This document shows, piece after piece, positions 22,301 through 34,690 of a DNA stretch of 64,000 nt. The DNA lies in NCBI GenBank assembly GCA_947652605.1, contig CANTFG010000073.1:1-64000 (forward strand), read 5' to 3'. A program made the translations under genes and the position numbers. The notes under the pieces were generated by a model that ran no database searches, was not told the origin of the DNA, and worked only from the letters and a program-made list of their open reading frames with translations. The stretch comes from Elmis aenea. Its lineage: Eukaryota > Arthropoda > Insecta > Coleoptera > Elmidae. Numbering within the stretch: the first letter of the stretch is position 1; every line of letters starts with the position of its first letter.

Positions 22301-25300
22301 AAGCAGGAGATAAAGCAGGAGAAGAAGCAGGAGATGAAAGAGGAGATGAAGGAAGAGATGAAGGAAGAGATGAAGGAGGAGATGAAGGAGGAGATTAAGG
22401 AGGAGATGAAGGAGGAGATTAAGGAGGAGATGAAGGAGGAGATGAAGGAGGAGATGAAGGAGGAGATGAAGGAGGAGATGAAGGAGGAGATGAAGGGGGA
22501 GATGAAGGAGGAGATGAAGGAGGAGATGAAGGAGGAGATGAAGGAGGAGATGAAGGAGGAGATGAAGGAGGAGATGAAGGAGGAGATGAAGGAGGAGATG
22601 AAGGAGGAGATGAAGGAGGAGATGAAGGAGGAGATGAAGGAGGAGATGGAGATGAAGGAGGAGATGATGGAGGAGATGACGGAGGAGATGAAGGAGAAGA
22701 TGAAGGAGGAGATGAAGGAGGAGATGAAGGAGGAGATGAAGGAGGAGATGAAGGAGGAGATGAAGGAGGAGATGAAGGAGGAGATAAAAGAGGAGATGAT
22801 GGAGGAGATAGAGATGAAGGAGGAGATGATGGAGGAGATGACGGAGGAGATGAAGGAGAAGATGAAGGAGGAGATGAAGGAGGAGAAGAAGGAGGAGATG
22901 AAGAAGGAGATGAAGGAGGAGATGAAGGAGGAGATGAAGGAGGAGATGAAGGAGGAGATGAAGGAGGAGATGAAGGAGGAGATGAAGGAGGAGATGAAGG
23001 AGGAGATGAAAGAGGAGATGATGGAGGAGATGGAGATGAAGGAGGAGATGATGGAGGAGATGACGGAGGAGATGAAGGAGAAGATGAAGGAGGAGATGAA
23101 GGAGGAGAAGAAGCAGGAGATGAAGAAGGAGATGAAGGAGGAGATGAAGGAGGAGATGAAGGAGGAGATGAAGGAGGAGATGAAGGAGGAGATGAAGGAG
23201 GAGATAAAGGAGGAGATAAGGGAGGAGATGAAGGAGGAGATGAAGGAGGAGATGAAGGAGGAGATGAAGGAGTAGATGAAGCAGGAGATAAAGCAGATGA
23301 AGCAGGAGATAAAGCAGGAGAAGAAGCAGGAGATGAAGGGAGAGATGAACGAAGAGATAAAGGAGGAGATGAAGGAGAAGATGAAGGAGGAGATGAAGGA
23401 GGAGATGAAGGAGGAGATGAAGGAGGAGATGAAGGAGGAGATGAAGGAGGAGATGAAGGAGATGATCAAGGAGGAGATGAAGGAAGAGATGAAGGAGGAG
23501 ATGAAGGAGGAGATCAAGGAGGAGATGGAGGAGATGGAGGAGATGAAGGAGGAGATAAAGGAGGAGATGAAGGAGGAGAAGAAGGAGGAGATGAAGGAGA
23601 TGAAGGAGGAGATGAAGGAGGAGATGAAGGAGGAGATGAAGGAGATGAAGGAGGAGATGAAGGAGGAGATGAAGGAGGAGATGAAGGAGGAGATGAAGGA
23701 GGAGATGAAGGAGGAGATGAAGGAGGAGATCAAGGAGGAGATGAAGGAGGAGATGAAGGAGGAAATGGAGATGAAGGAGGAGATGATGGAGGAGATGACG
23801 GAGGAGATGAAGGAAAAGATGAAGGAGGAGATGAAGGAGGAGATGAAGGAAGAGATAAAGGAGGAGATGAAGGAGGAGATGAAGGAGGAGATGAAGGAGG
23901 AGATGAAGGAGGAGATGAAGCAGGAGATGAAGCAGGAGATGAAGCAGGAGATAAAGCAGGAGAAGAAGCAGGAGATGAAGGAGGAGATGAAGGAAGAGAT
24001 GAAGGAAGAGATGAAGGAGGAGATGAAGGAGGAGATTAAGGAGGAGATGAAGGAGGAGATTAAGGAGGAGATGAAGGAGGAGATGAAGGAGGAGATGAAG
24101 GAGGAGATGAAGGAGGAGATGAAGGAGGAGATGAAGGGGGAGATGAAGGAGGAGATGAAGGAGGAGATGAAGGAGGAGATGAAGGAGGAGATGAAGGAGG
24201 AGATGAAGGAGGAGATGAAGGAGGAGATGAAGGAGGAGATGAAGGAGGAGATGAAGGAGGAGATGAAGGAGGAGATGAAGGAGGAGATGGAGATGAAGGA
24301 GGAGATGATGGAGGAGATGACGGAGGAGATGAAGGAGAAGATGAAGGAGGAGATGAAGGAGGAGATGAAGGAGGAGATGAAGGAGGAGATGAAGGAGGAG
24401 ATGAAGGAGGAGATGAAGGAGGAGATAAAAGAGGAGATGATGGAGGAGATGGAGATGAAGGAGGAGATGATGGAGGAGATGACGGAGGAGATGAAGGAGA
24501 AGATGAAGGAGGAGATGAAGGAGGAGAAGAAGGAGGAGATGAAGAAGGAGATGAAGGAGGAGATGAAGGAGGAGATGAAGGAGGAGATGAAGGAGGAGAT
24601 GAAGGAGGAGATGAAGGAGGAGATGAAGGAGGAGATGAAGGAGGAGATGAAGGAGGAGATGAAGGAAAAGATGAAGGAGGAGATGAAGGAGGAGATGAAG
24701 GAGGAGATGAAGGGAGAGATGAAGGAGGAGATGAAGGAGGAGATGAAGGAGAAGATGAAGGAGGAGATGATGGAGGAGATGACGGAGGAGATGAAGGAGA
24801 AGATGAAGGAGGAGATGAAGGAGGAGATGAAGGAGGAGATGAAGGAGGAGATGAAGGAGGAGATGAAGGAGGAGATGAAGAAGGAGATGAAGGAGGAGAT
24901 GAAGGAGGAGATGAAGGAGGAGATGAAGGAGGAGATGAAGGAGGAGATGAAGGAGGAGATGAAGGAGGAGATGAAGGAGGAGATTTAGGAAGAGATGAAG
25001 GAGGAGATGAAGGAGGAGATGAAGGAGGAGATGAAGGAGGAGATGAAGGAGGAGATGAAGGAGGAGATGAAGGAGGAGATGAAGGAGGAGATGAAGGAGG
25101 AGATGAAGGAGGAGATGAAGGAGGAGATGAAGGAGGAGATGAAGGAGGAGATGAAGGAGGAGGTGAATGAGGAGATGAAGGAGGAGATGAAGGAGGAGAT
25201 GAAAGAGGAGATAAAGGAGAAGATGAAGGAGGAGATGAAGGAGGAGATGAAGGAGGAGATGAAGGAGGAGATGAAGGAGGAGATGAAGGAGGAGATGAAA

Positions 25301-26528
25301 GAGGAGATGATGGAGGAGATGGAGATGAAGGAGGAGATGATGGAGGAGATGACGGAGGAGATGAAGGAGAAGATGAAGGAGGAGATGAAGGAGGAGAAGA
25401 AGGAGGAGATGAAGAAAAAGATGAAGGAGGAGATGAAGGAGGAGATGAAGGAGGAGATAAAGGAGGAGATGAAGGAGGAGATGAAGGAGGAGATGAAGGA
25501 GGAGATGAAGGAGGAGATGAAGGAGGAGATGAAGGAGGAGATGAAGGAGGAGATCAAGGAGGAGATGAAGGAGGAGATGAAGGAGGAGATGAAGGAGGAG
25601 ATGAAGGAGGAGATGAAGGAGGAGATGAAGGAGGAGATGAAGGAGTAGATGAAGGAGGAGATGAAGGAAGAGATGAAGGAGGAGATGAAGGAGGAGATGA
25701 AGGAGGAGATTAAGGAGGAGATGAAGGAGGAGATGAAGGAGGAGATGAAGGAGGAGATGAAGGAGGAGATGAAGGGAGAGATGAAGGAGGAGATGAAGGA
25801 GGAGATGAAGGAGAAGATGAAGGAGGAGATGATGGAGGAGATGACGGAGGAGATGAAGGAGAAGATGAAGGAGGAGATGAAGGAGGAGATGAAGGAGGAG
25901 ATTAAGGAGGAGATGAAGGAGGAGATGAAGGAGGAGATGAAGGAGGAGATGAAGGAGGAGATGAAGAAGGAGATGGAGGAGATGAAGGAGGAGATGAAGG
26001 AGGAGATGGAGATGAAGGAGGAGATGAAGGGAAAGATGAAGGAGGAGATGAAGGAGGAGATGAAGGAGGAGATGAAGGAGGAGATGAAGGAGGAAATGAA
26101 GGAGGAGATGAAGTAGGAGATGAAGGAGGAGATGAAGGAGGAGATGAAGGAGGAGATGAAGTAGGAGATGAAGGAGGAGGTGAAGGAGGAGATGAAGGAG
26201 GAGATGAAGGAGGAGATGAAGGAGGAGATGAAGAAGGAGATGAAGGAGGAGATGAAGGAGGAGATGAAGCAGGAGATGAAGGAGGAGATGAAGGAGGAGA
26301 TGAAGAAGGAGATGAAGGAGGAGATGAAGGAGGAGATGAAGGAGGAGATGAAGGAGGAGATGAAGGAGGAGATGAAGGAGGAGATGAAGTAGATGAAGGA
26401 GGATATGAAGGAGCAGATGAAGGAGCAGATGAAGGAGCAGATGAAGGAGCAGATGAAGGAGGAGATGAAGGAGGAGATGAAGGAGGAGATGATGGAGGAG
26501 ATGAAGGAGGAGATGAAGGAGATGAAGG
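19301..26528. repeat. B minisatellite array 3 (longest, 7.2 kb)
   Basis: About 600 units of 12 bp. A higher-order repeat of about 1.64 kb is present. The TGATCAAGG landmark lies at 20001, 21822 and 23463, and the cluster of consecutive GAAGCA units lies at 20602, 22276 and 23917; the last two copies are 1641 bp apart by both landmarks. ATGGAGATGAAGG units appear in multiples here and once or twice in other arrays. The minus strand stays open for over 2400 codons of Leu/His, which I interpret as a consequence of the period. Confidence 0.96.
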
Positions 26529-29500
26529 TAATCAACCACGGCCGTCCGAAAAAGTTCCTTTAAAATACCGAGGTCGCTCGGGCGTCATCATCCGAATAAA
26601 TGTTTTTGCGGTTCGCAGTCGGATCCAACGATCGCGTATCCCTCGGGCCGATCACGACGAATCGCCGGTAGGTGCGGACACATGAATACCACAACGTCTC
26701 GGCGACCCGGCGATAAAAACATCTCGGTCTACAAAAATATTCATAACTCCGTTAATTGCGGTGAGAAAATTTTTATCCGGTGTTCGACATGTAGCTAAAA
26801 GAATAGCGCATCCGACTACGTCTAAGAAGCAAAATTTGAGAACTCTTTGGTAATCATCCACGGCCGTCCGAAAAAGTTCCTTTAAAATACCGAGGTCGCT
26901 CGGGCGTCATCATCCGAATAAATGTTTTTGCGGTTTGCAGTCGGATCCAACGATCGCGTATCCCTCGGGCCGATCACGACGGATTGCCGGTAGGTGCGGA
27001 CACATGAATACCACTAACACATTCTCCGTTGCAATGACGGTCGAGTGCAAGCACATGAATCTCCGTTGCAATGACGGTAAAAGTACGGAAGTCGCTCGGG
27101 CTTCAACATCCGAATAAATGTTTTTGCGGTTCGCAGTCGGATCCAAAGATCGCGTATCCCTTGGGCCGATCACGACGAATCGCCGGTAGGTGCGGACACA
27201 TGAATACCACAACGTCTCGGCGACCCGGCGATAAAAACATCTCGGTCTACAAAAATATTCATAACTCCGTTAATTGCGGTGAGAAAATTTTTATCCGGTG
27301 TTCGACATGTAGCTAAAAGAATAGCGCATCCGACTACGTCTAAGAAGCAAAATTTGAGAACTTTTTGGTAATCATCCACGGCCGTCCGAAAAAGTTCCTT
27401 TAAAATACCGAGGTCGCTCGGGCGTCATCATCCGAATAAATGTTTTTGCGGTTCGCAGTCGGATCCAACGATCGCGTATCCCTCGGGCCGATCACGACGG
27501 ATTGCCGGTAGGTGCGGACACATGAATACCACTAACACATTCTCCGTTGCAATGACGGTCGAGTGCAAGCACATGAATCTCCGTTGCAATGACGGTAAAA
27601 GTACGGAAGTCGCTCGGGCTTCAACATCCGAATAAATGTTTTTGCGGTTCGCAGTCGGATCCAAAGATCGCGTATCCCTCGGGCCGATCACGACGAATCG
27701 CCGGTAGGTGCGGACACATGAATACCACAACGTCTCGGCGACCCGGCGATAAAAACATCTCGGTCTACAAAAATATTCATAACTCCGTTAATTGCGGTGA
27801 GAAAATTTTTATCCGGTGTTCGACATGTAGCTAAAAGAATAGCGCATCCGACTACGTCTAAGAAGCAAAATTTGAGAACTTTTTGGTAATCATCCACGGC
27901 CGTCCGAAAAAGTTCCTTTAAAATACCGAGGTCGCTCGGGCGTCATCATCCGAATAAATGTTTTTGCGGTTCGCAGTCGGATCCAACGATCGCGTATCCC
28001 TCGGGCCGATCACGACGAATCGCCGGTAGGTGCGGACACATGAATACCACAACGTCTCGGCGACCCGGCGATAAAAACATCTCGGTCTACAAAAATATTC
28101 ATAACTCCGTTAATTGCGGTGAGAAAATTTTTATCTGGTGTTCGACATGTAGCTAAAAGAATAGCGCATCCGACTACGTCTAAGAAGCAAAATTTGAGAA
28201 CTCTTTGGTAATCATCCACGGCCGTCCGAAAAAGTTCCTTTAAAATACCGAGGTCGCTCGGGCGTCATCATCCGAATAAATGTTTTTGCGGTTCGCAGTC
28301 GGATCCAACGATCGCGTATCCCTCGGGCCGATCACGACGAATCGCCGGTAGGTGCGGACACATGAATACCACAACGTCTCGGCGACCCGGCGATAAAAAC
28401 ATCTCGGTCTACAAAAATATTCATAACTCCGTTAATTGCGGTGAGAAAATTTTTATCCGGTGTTCGACATGTAGCTAAAAGAATAGCGCATCCGACTACG
28501 TCTAAGAAGCAAAATTTGAGAACTCTTTGGTAATCATCCACGGCCGTCCGAAAAAGTTCCTTTAAAATACCGAGGTCGCTCGGGCGTCATCATCCGAATA
28601 AATGTTTTTGCGGTTTGCAGTCGGATCCAACTATCGCGTATCCCTCGGGCCGATCACGACGGATTGCCGGTAGGTGCGGACACATGAATACCACTAACAC
28701 ATTCTCCGTTGCAATGACGGTCGAGTGCAAGCACATGAATCTCCGTTGCAATGACGGTAAAAGTACGGAAGTCGCTCGGGCTTCATCATCCGAATAAATG
28801 TTTTTGCGGTTCGCAGTCGGATCCAACGATCGCGTATCCCTCGGGCCGATCACGACGGATTGCCGGTAGGTGCGGACACATGAATACCACTAACACATTC
28901 TCCGTTGCAATGACGGTCGAGTGCAAGCACATGAATCTCCGTTGCAATGACGGTAAAAGTACGGAAGTCGCTCGGGCTTCAACATCCGAATAAATGTTTT
29001 TGCGGTTCGCAGTCGGATCCAAAGATCGCGTATCCCTCGGGCCGATCACGACGAATCGCCGGTAGGTGCGGACACATGAATACCACAACGTCTCGGCGAC
29101 CCGGCGATAAAAACATCTCGGTCTACAAAAATATTCATAACTCCGTTAATTGCGGTGAGAAAATTTTTATCCGGTGTTCGACATGTAGCTAAAAGAATAG
29201 CGCATCCGACTACGTCTAAGAAGCAAAATTTGAGAACTTTTTGGTAATCATCCACGGCCGTCCGAAAAAGTTCCTTTAAAATACCGAGGTCGCTCGGGCG
29301 TCATCATCCGAATAAATGTTTTTGCGGTTCGCAGTCGGATCCAACGATCGCGTATCCCTCGGGCCGATCACGACGAATCGCCGGTAGGTGCGGACACATG
29401 AATACCACAACGTCTCGGCGACCCGGCGATAAAAACATCTCGGTCTACAAAAATATTCATAACTCCGTTAATTGCGGTGAGAAAATTTTTATCTGGTGTT

Positions 29501-32500
29501 CGACATGTAGCTAAAAGAATAGCGCATCCGACTACGTCTAAGAAGCAAAATTTGAGAACTCTTTGGTAATCATCCACGGCCGTCCGAAAAAGTTCCTTTA
29601 AAATACCGAGGTCGCTCGGGCGTCATCATCCGAATAAATGTTTTTGCGGTTCGCAGTCGGATCCAACGATCGCGTATCCCTCGGGCCGATCACGACGAAT
29701 CGCCGGTAGGTGCGGACACATGAATACCACAACGTCTCGGCGACCCGGCGATAAAAACATCTCGGTCTACAAAAATATTCATAACTCCGTTAATTGCGGT
29801 GAGAAAATTTTTATCCGGTGTTCGACATGTAGCTAAAAGAATAGCGCATCCGACTACGTCTAAGAAGCAAAATTTGAGAACTCTTTGGTAATCATCCACG
29901 GCCGTCCGAAAAAGTTCCTTTAAAATACCGAGGTCGCTCGGGCGTCATCATCCGAATAAATGTTTTTGCGGTTTGCAGTCGGATCCAACGATCGCGTATC
30001 CCTCGGGCCGATCACGACGGATTGCCGGTAGGTGCGGACACATGAATACCACTAACACATTCTCCGTTGCAATGACGGTCGAGTGCAAGCACATGAATCT
30101 CCGTTGCAATGACGGTAAAAGTACGGAAGTCGCTCGGGCTTCAACATCCGAATAAATGTTTTTGCGGTTCGCAGTCGGATCCAAAGATCGCGTATCCCTT
30201 GGGCCGATCACGACGAATCGCCGGTAGGTGCGGACACATGAATACCACAACGTCTCGGCGACCCGGCGATAAAAACATCTCGGTCTACAAAAATATTCAT
30301 AACTCCGTTAATTGCGGTGAGAAAATTTTTATCCGGTGTTCGACATGTAGCTAAAAGAATAGCGCATCCGACTACGTCTAAGAAGCAAAATTTGAGAACT
30401 TTTTGGTAATCATCCACGGCCGTCCGAAAAAGTTCCTTTAAAATACCGAGGTCGCTCGGGCGTCATCATCCGAATAAATGTTTTTGCGGTTCGCAGTCGG
30501 ATCCAACGATCGCGTATCCCTCGGGCCGATTACGACGGATTGCCGGTAGGTGCGGACACATGAATACCACTAACACATTCTCCGTTGCAATGACGGTCGA
30601 GTGCAAGCACATGAATCTCCGTTGCAATGACGGTAAAAGTACGGAAGTCGCTCGGGCTTCAACATCCGAATAAATGTTTTTGCGGTTCGCAGTCGGATCC
30701 AAAGATCGCGTATCCCTCGGGCCGATCACGACGAATCGCCGGTAGGTGCGGACACATGAATACCACAACGTCTCGGCGACCCGGCGATAAAAACATCTCG
30801 GTCTACAAAAATATTCATAACTCCGTTAATTGCGGTGAGAAAATTTTTATCCGGTGTTCGACATGTAGCTAAAAGAATAGCGCATCCGACTACGTCTAAG
30901 AAGCAAAATTTGAGAACTTTTTGGTAATCATCCACGGCCGTCCGAAAAAGTTCCTTTAAAATACCGAGGTCGCTCGGGCGTCATCATCCGAATAAATGTT
31001 TTTGCGGTTCGCAGTCGGATCCAACGATCGCGTATCCCTCGGGCCGATCACGACGAATCGCCGGTAGGTGCGGACACATGAATACCACAACGTCTCGGCG
31101 ACCCGGCGATAAAAACATCTCGGTCTACAAAAATATTCATAACTCCGTTAATTGCGGTGAGAAAATTTTTATCTGGTGTTCGACATGTAGCTAAAAGAAT
31201 AGCGCATCCGACTACGTCTAAGAAGCAAAATTTGAGAACTCTTTGGTAATCATCCACGGCCGTCCGAAAAAGTTCCTTTAAAATACCGAGGTCGCTCGGG
31301 CGTCATCATCCGAATAAATGTTTTTGCGGTTCGCAGTCGGATCCAACGATCGCGTATCCCTCGGGCCGATCACGACGAATCGCCGGTAGGTGCGGACACA
31401 TGAATACCACAACGTCTCGGCGACCCGGCGATAAAAACATCTCGGTCTACAAAAATATTCATAACTCCGTTAATTGCGGTGAGAAAATTTTTATCCGGTG
31501 TTCGACATGTAGCTAAAAGAATAGCGCATCCGACTACGTCTAAGAAGCAAAATTTGAGAACTCTTTGGTAATCATCCACGGCCGTCCGAAAAAGTTCCTT
31601 TAAAATACCGAGGTCGCTCGGGCGTCATCATCCGAATAAATGTTTTTGCGGTTTGCAGTCGGATCCAACGATCGCGTATCCCTCGGGCCGATCACGACGG
31701 ATTGCCGGTAGGTGCGGACACATGAATACCACTAACACATTCTCCGTTGCAATGACGGTCGAGTGCAAGCACATGAATCTCCGTTGCAATGACGGTAAAA
31801 GTACGGAAGTCGCTCGGGCTTCATCATCCGAATAAATGTTTTTGCGGTTCGCAGTCGGATCCAACGATCGCGTATCCCTCGGGCCGATCACGACGGATTG
31901 CCGGTAGGTGCGGACACATGAATACCACTAACACATTCTCCGTTGCAATGACGGTCGAGTGCAAGCACATGAATCTCCGTTGCAATGACGGTAAAAGTAC
32001 GGAAGTCGCTCGGGCTTCAACATCCGAATAAATGTTTTTGCGGTTCGCAGTCGGATCCAACGATCGCGTATCTCTCGGGCCGATCACGACGAATCGCCGG
32101 TAGGTGCGGACACATGAATACCACAACGTCTCGGCGACCCGGCGATAAAAACATCTCGGTCTACAAAAATATTCATAACTCCGTTAATTGCGGTGAGAAA
32201 ATTTTTATCCGGTGTTCGACATGTAGCTAAAAGAATAGCGCATCCGACTACGTCTAAGAAGCAAAATTTGAGAACTCTTTGGTAATCATCCACGGCCGTC
32301 CGAAAAAGTTCCTTTAAAATACCGAGGTCGCTCGGGCGTCATCATCCGAATAAATGTTTTTGCGGTTTGCAGTCGGATCCAACGATCGCGTATCCCTCGG
32401 GCCGATCACGACGGATTGCCGGTAAGTGCGGACACATGAATACCACTAACACATTCTCCGTTGCAATGACGGTCGAGTGCAAGCACATGAATCTCCGTTG

Positions 32501-33127
32501 CAATGACGGTAAAAGTACGGAAGTCGCTCGGGCTTCATCATCCGAATAAATGTTTTTGCGGTTCGCAGTCGGATCCAACGATCGCGTATCCCTCGGGCCG
32601 ATCACGACGAATCGCCGGTAGGTGCGGACACATGAATACCACAACGTCTCGGCGACCCGGCGATAAAAACATCTCGGTCTACAAAAATATTCATAACTCC
32701 GTTAATTGCGGTGAGAAAATTTTTATCCGGTGTTCGACATGTAGCTAAAAGAATAGCGCATCCGACTACGTCTAAGAAGCAAAATTTGAGAACTCTTTGG
32801 TAATCATCCACGGCCGTCCGAAAAAGTTCCTTTAAAATACCGAGGTCGCTCGGGCGTCATCATCCGAATAAATGTTTTTGCGGTTCGCAGTCGGATCCAA
32901 CGATCGCGTATCCCTCGGGCCGATCACGACGGATTGCCGGTAGGTGCGGACACATGAATACCACTAACACATTCTCCGTTGCAATGACGGTCGAGTGCAA
33001 GCACATGAATCTCCGTTGCAATGACGGTAAAAGTACGGAAGTCGCTCGGGCTTCATCATCCGAATAAATGTTTTTGCGGTTCGCAGTCGGATCCAACGAT
33101 CGCGTATCCCTCGGGCCGATCACGACG
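26529..33127. repeat. C satellite array 3 (expanded, mixed 322/518/714-bp units)
   Basis: Unit starts and lengths: 26529 (322), 26851 (518), 27369 (518), 27887 (322), 28209 (322), 28531 (714), 29245 (322), 29567 (322), 29889 (518), 30407 (518), 30925 (322), 31247 (322), 31569 (714), 32283 (518), and 32801 partial, running into D. Lengths equal 322 plus 0, 1 or 2 copies of 196 bp. Shared variants (CTTTTTGG, CCAAAGATCG, TTCAACATCC, TATCTGGTG) show which units are copies of each other. Confidence 0.95.
26851..32282. repeat. Nested higher-order repeat inside C array 3 (1358 and 3038 bp)
   Basis: The unit order 518-518-322-322-714 starting at 26851 is repeated from 29889, an offset of 3038 bp. 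Inside it, 27369-28530 recurs from 28727, an offset of 1358 bp (518+196+322+322). The rare variant TATCTGGTG at about 28136, 29494 and 31174 gives spacings of 1358 and 1680, which add up to 3038. Confidence 0.9.
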
Positions 33128-34019
33128 GTTCGGCGGTAGATGCAGACACATGAACACCTCACCGCGGCGACCCGGCGAAAAATTCGTTCGTCGTCCGCGG
33201 ACGACTGAGCGCATGTTAGGCCGTAAAGTTGTCTATAGTACCGCGGTACCTGGAGCGACCGTCTCCGTTTCGATTACGGATTTTTCCCGCGTCACAGCGG
33301 AATAAGTGCGTGTTTCGCATATTGCGAGGCGACGAAAATTCCCGATCGTTCGGCGGAGTCCAGTCTCTCCTTGGCGTATCCGAAAGCATACGACAATTTT
33401 TGTTAACACCACAACGTGCCCGCGGCTGTCCGCCAAGTTTCGACTTGACGGCCCCCAAAATGCGGGCTACATCATCCGAATATTAGGCACTGTGCGTTGC
33501 TCTAAAAACAACCTTAGGGTTAATCAGCCTTCGGGCTTCAGTTTCAGCCTCCGGGCTTGACAACCACTACTTTCATATACCACAGGAGCTTGCTCCAGCA
33601 TAAGGTAGCCAATTGCTTCGTCATATAATTAGTGACGCCAATACTACTGACTTACGTTCTGGCAGGGTGTGGAACTCGGTAGTGCAGTTTCCACGCTGCA
33701 TCTGTTGAGACACAGCCCTTAGCTCGGGGATTCGTCTTGTCGCGAGGCGAGACCCCGATACCTTAAGTAACCTCCGGGTTAACAGCCTTCGGGCATAAAT
33801 TTCAGCCTTCGGGCTTGATATACCTTTACATACCACAGGAGTTCAGCTCCTATACACTCCGTCGCTTTAGTGACGCCAATATATAATACCTGCGGGTAAA
33901 TTATTGTCTTGAGTATTAGGCACTGTGCACTGCTCTAAAAACAACCTTAGGGTTAATCAGCCTTCGGGCTTCAATTTCAGCCTCCGGGTTTGACAACCAC
34001 TACTTTCATATACCACAGG
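33128..34019 (+). repeat. D module 3, 892 bp
   Basis: Same length and layout as D1, with the long GAGACACAGCC form, although it lies next to the most expanded B and C arrays. Confidence 0.88.
33601..33749 (+). pseudogene. 28S rRNA gene chimera (D3)
   Basis: R2-target-like segment at 33601-33638, followed by the 28S 3'-end-like piece, as in D1. Confidence 0.83.
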
Positions 34020-34629
34020 ACGGTCAAAGGTACAAGCACATTCTCGGTCGCAATGACGGGCAAAAATACTAACACATTCTCCGTTGCAATGACGGTCGAG
34101 TGCAGACACAAGAATCTCCGTTGCAATAACGTTAAAAATGCAGACCAATTCTCCGTTGCAATGACGGTCAAAGGTACAGGCACATTCTCGGTCGCAATGA
34201 CGGGCAAAAGTACAAACACATTCTCCGTTGCAATGACGGTCGAATGCAGACACAAGAATCTCCGTTGCAATACTGGTAAACGTGCAGGCCCATTCTCCGT
34301 TGCATTGACGGTTAAAGGTACAGCCACATTCTCCGTTGCTATGACGGGCAAAATTAGACACATTCTCCGTTGCAATGACGGTCGAGTGCAAGCACATGAA
34401 TCTCCGTTGCAATGACGGTAAAAGTACGGAAGTCGCTCGGGCTTCATCATCCGAATAAATGTTTTTGCGGTTCGCAGTCGGATCCAACGATCGCGTATCC
34501 CTCGGGCCGATCACGACGATTCGCCGGTAGGGCAAAAATACTAACACATTCTCCGTTGCAATGACGGTCGAGTGCAGACACAAGAATCTCCGTTGCAATA
34601 ACGTTAAAAATGCAGAATGTGCCTGTACC
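34020..34629. repeat. E segment 3, 610 bp
   Basis: Same length and order of variants as E1. Confidence 0.93.
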
Positions 34630-34690
34630 GAGGGTCCAAGAGTCCGAGAGTCCGAGAGTCCGAGGGTCCGAGGGTCCGAGGGTCCGAGGG
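34630..34690. repeat. F microsatellite 3
   Basis: 61 bp, same unit order as F1. Confidence 0.95.

Larger units (their letters stand above)
19301..34690. repeat. Composite block 3, expanded, 15390 bp
   Basis: TAG at 19298-19300 and TAG at 34691-34693 flank it. B (7228 bp) and C (6599 bp) are greatly enlarged, while D, E and F have the same lengths as in block 1. Confidence 0.85.

Noticed and set aside
19232..26539. Minus-strand open frame of about 2435 codons, rich in Leu-Leu-Leu-His, and similar long frames over each B array
   Set aside because: The 12-bp period keeps frames open whenever the unit lacks a stop. Frames are open on both strands at once and begin and end in flanking satellites. 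There is no domain, no codon bias and no sign of selection on protein.
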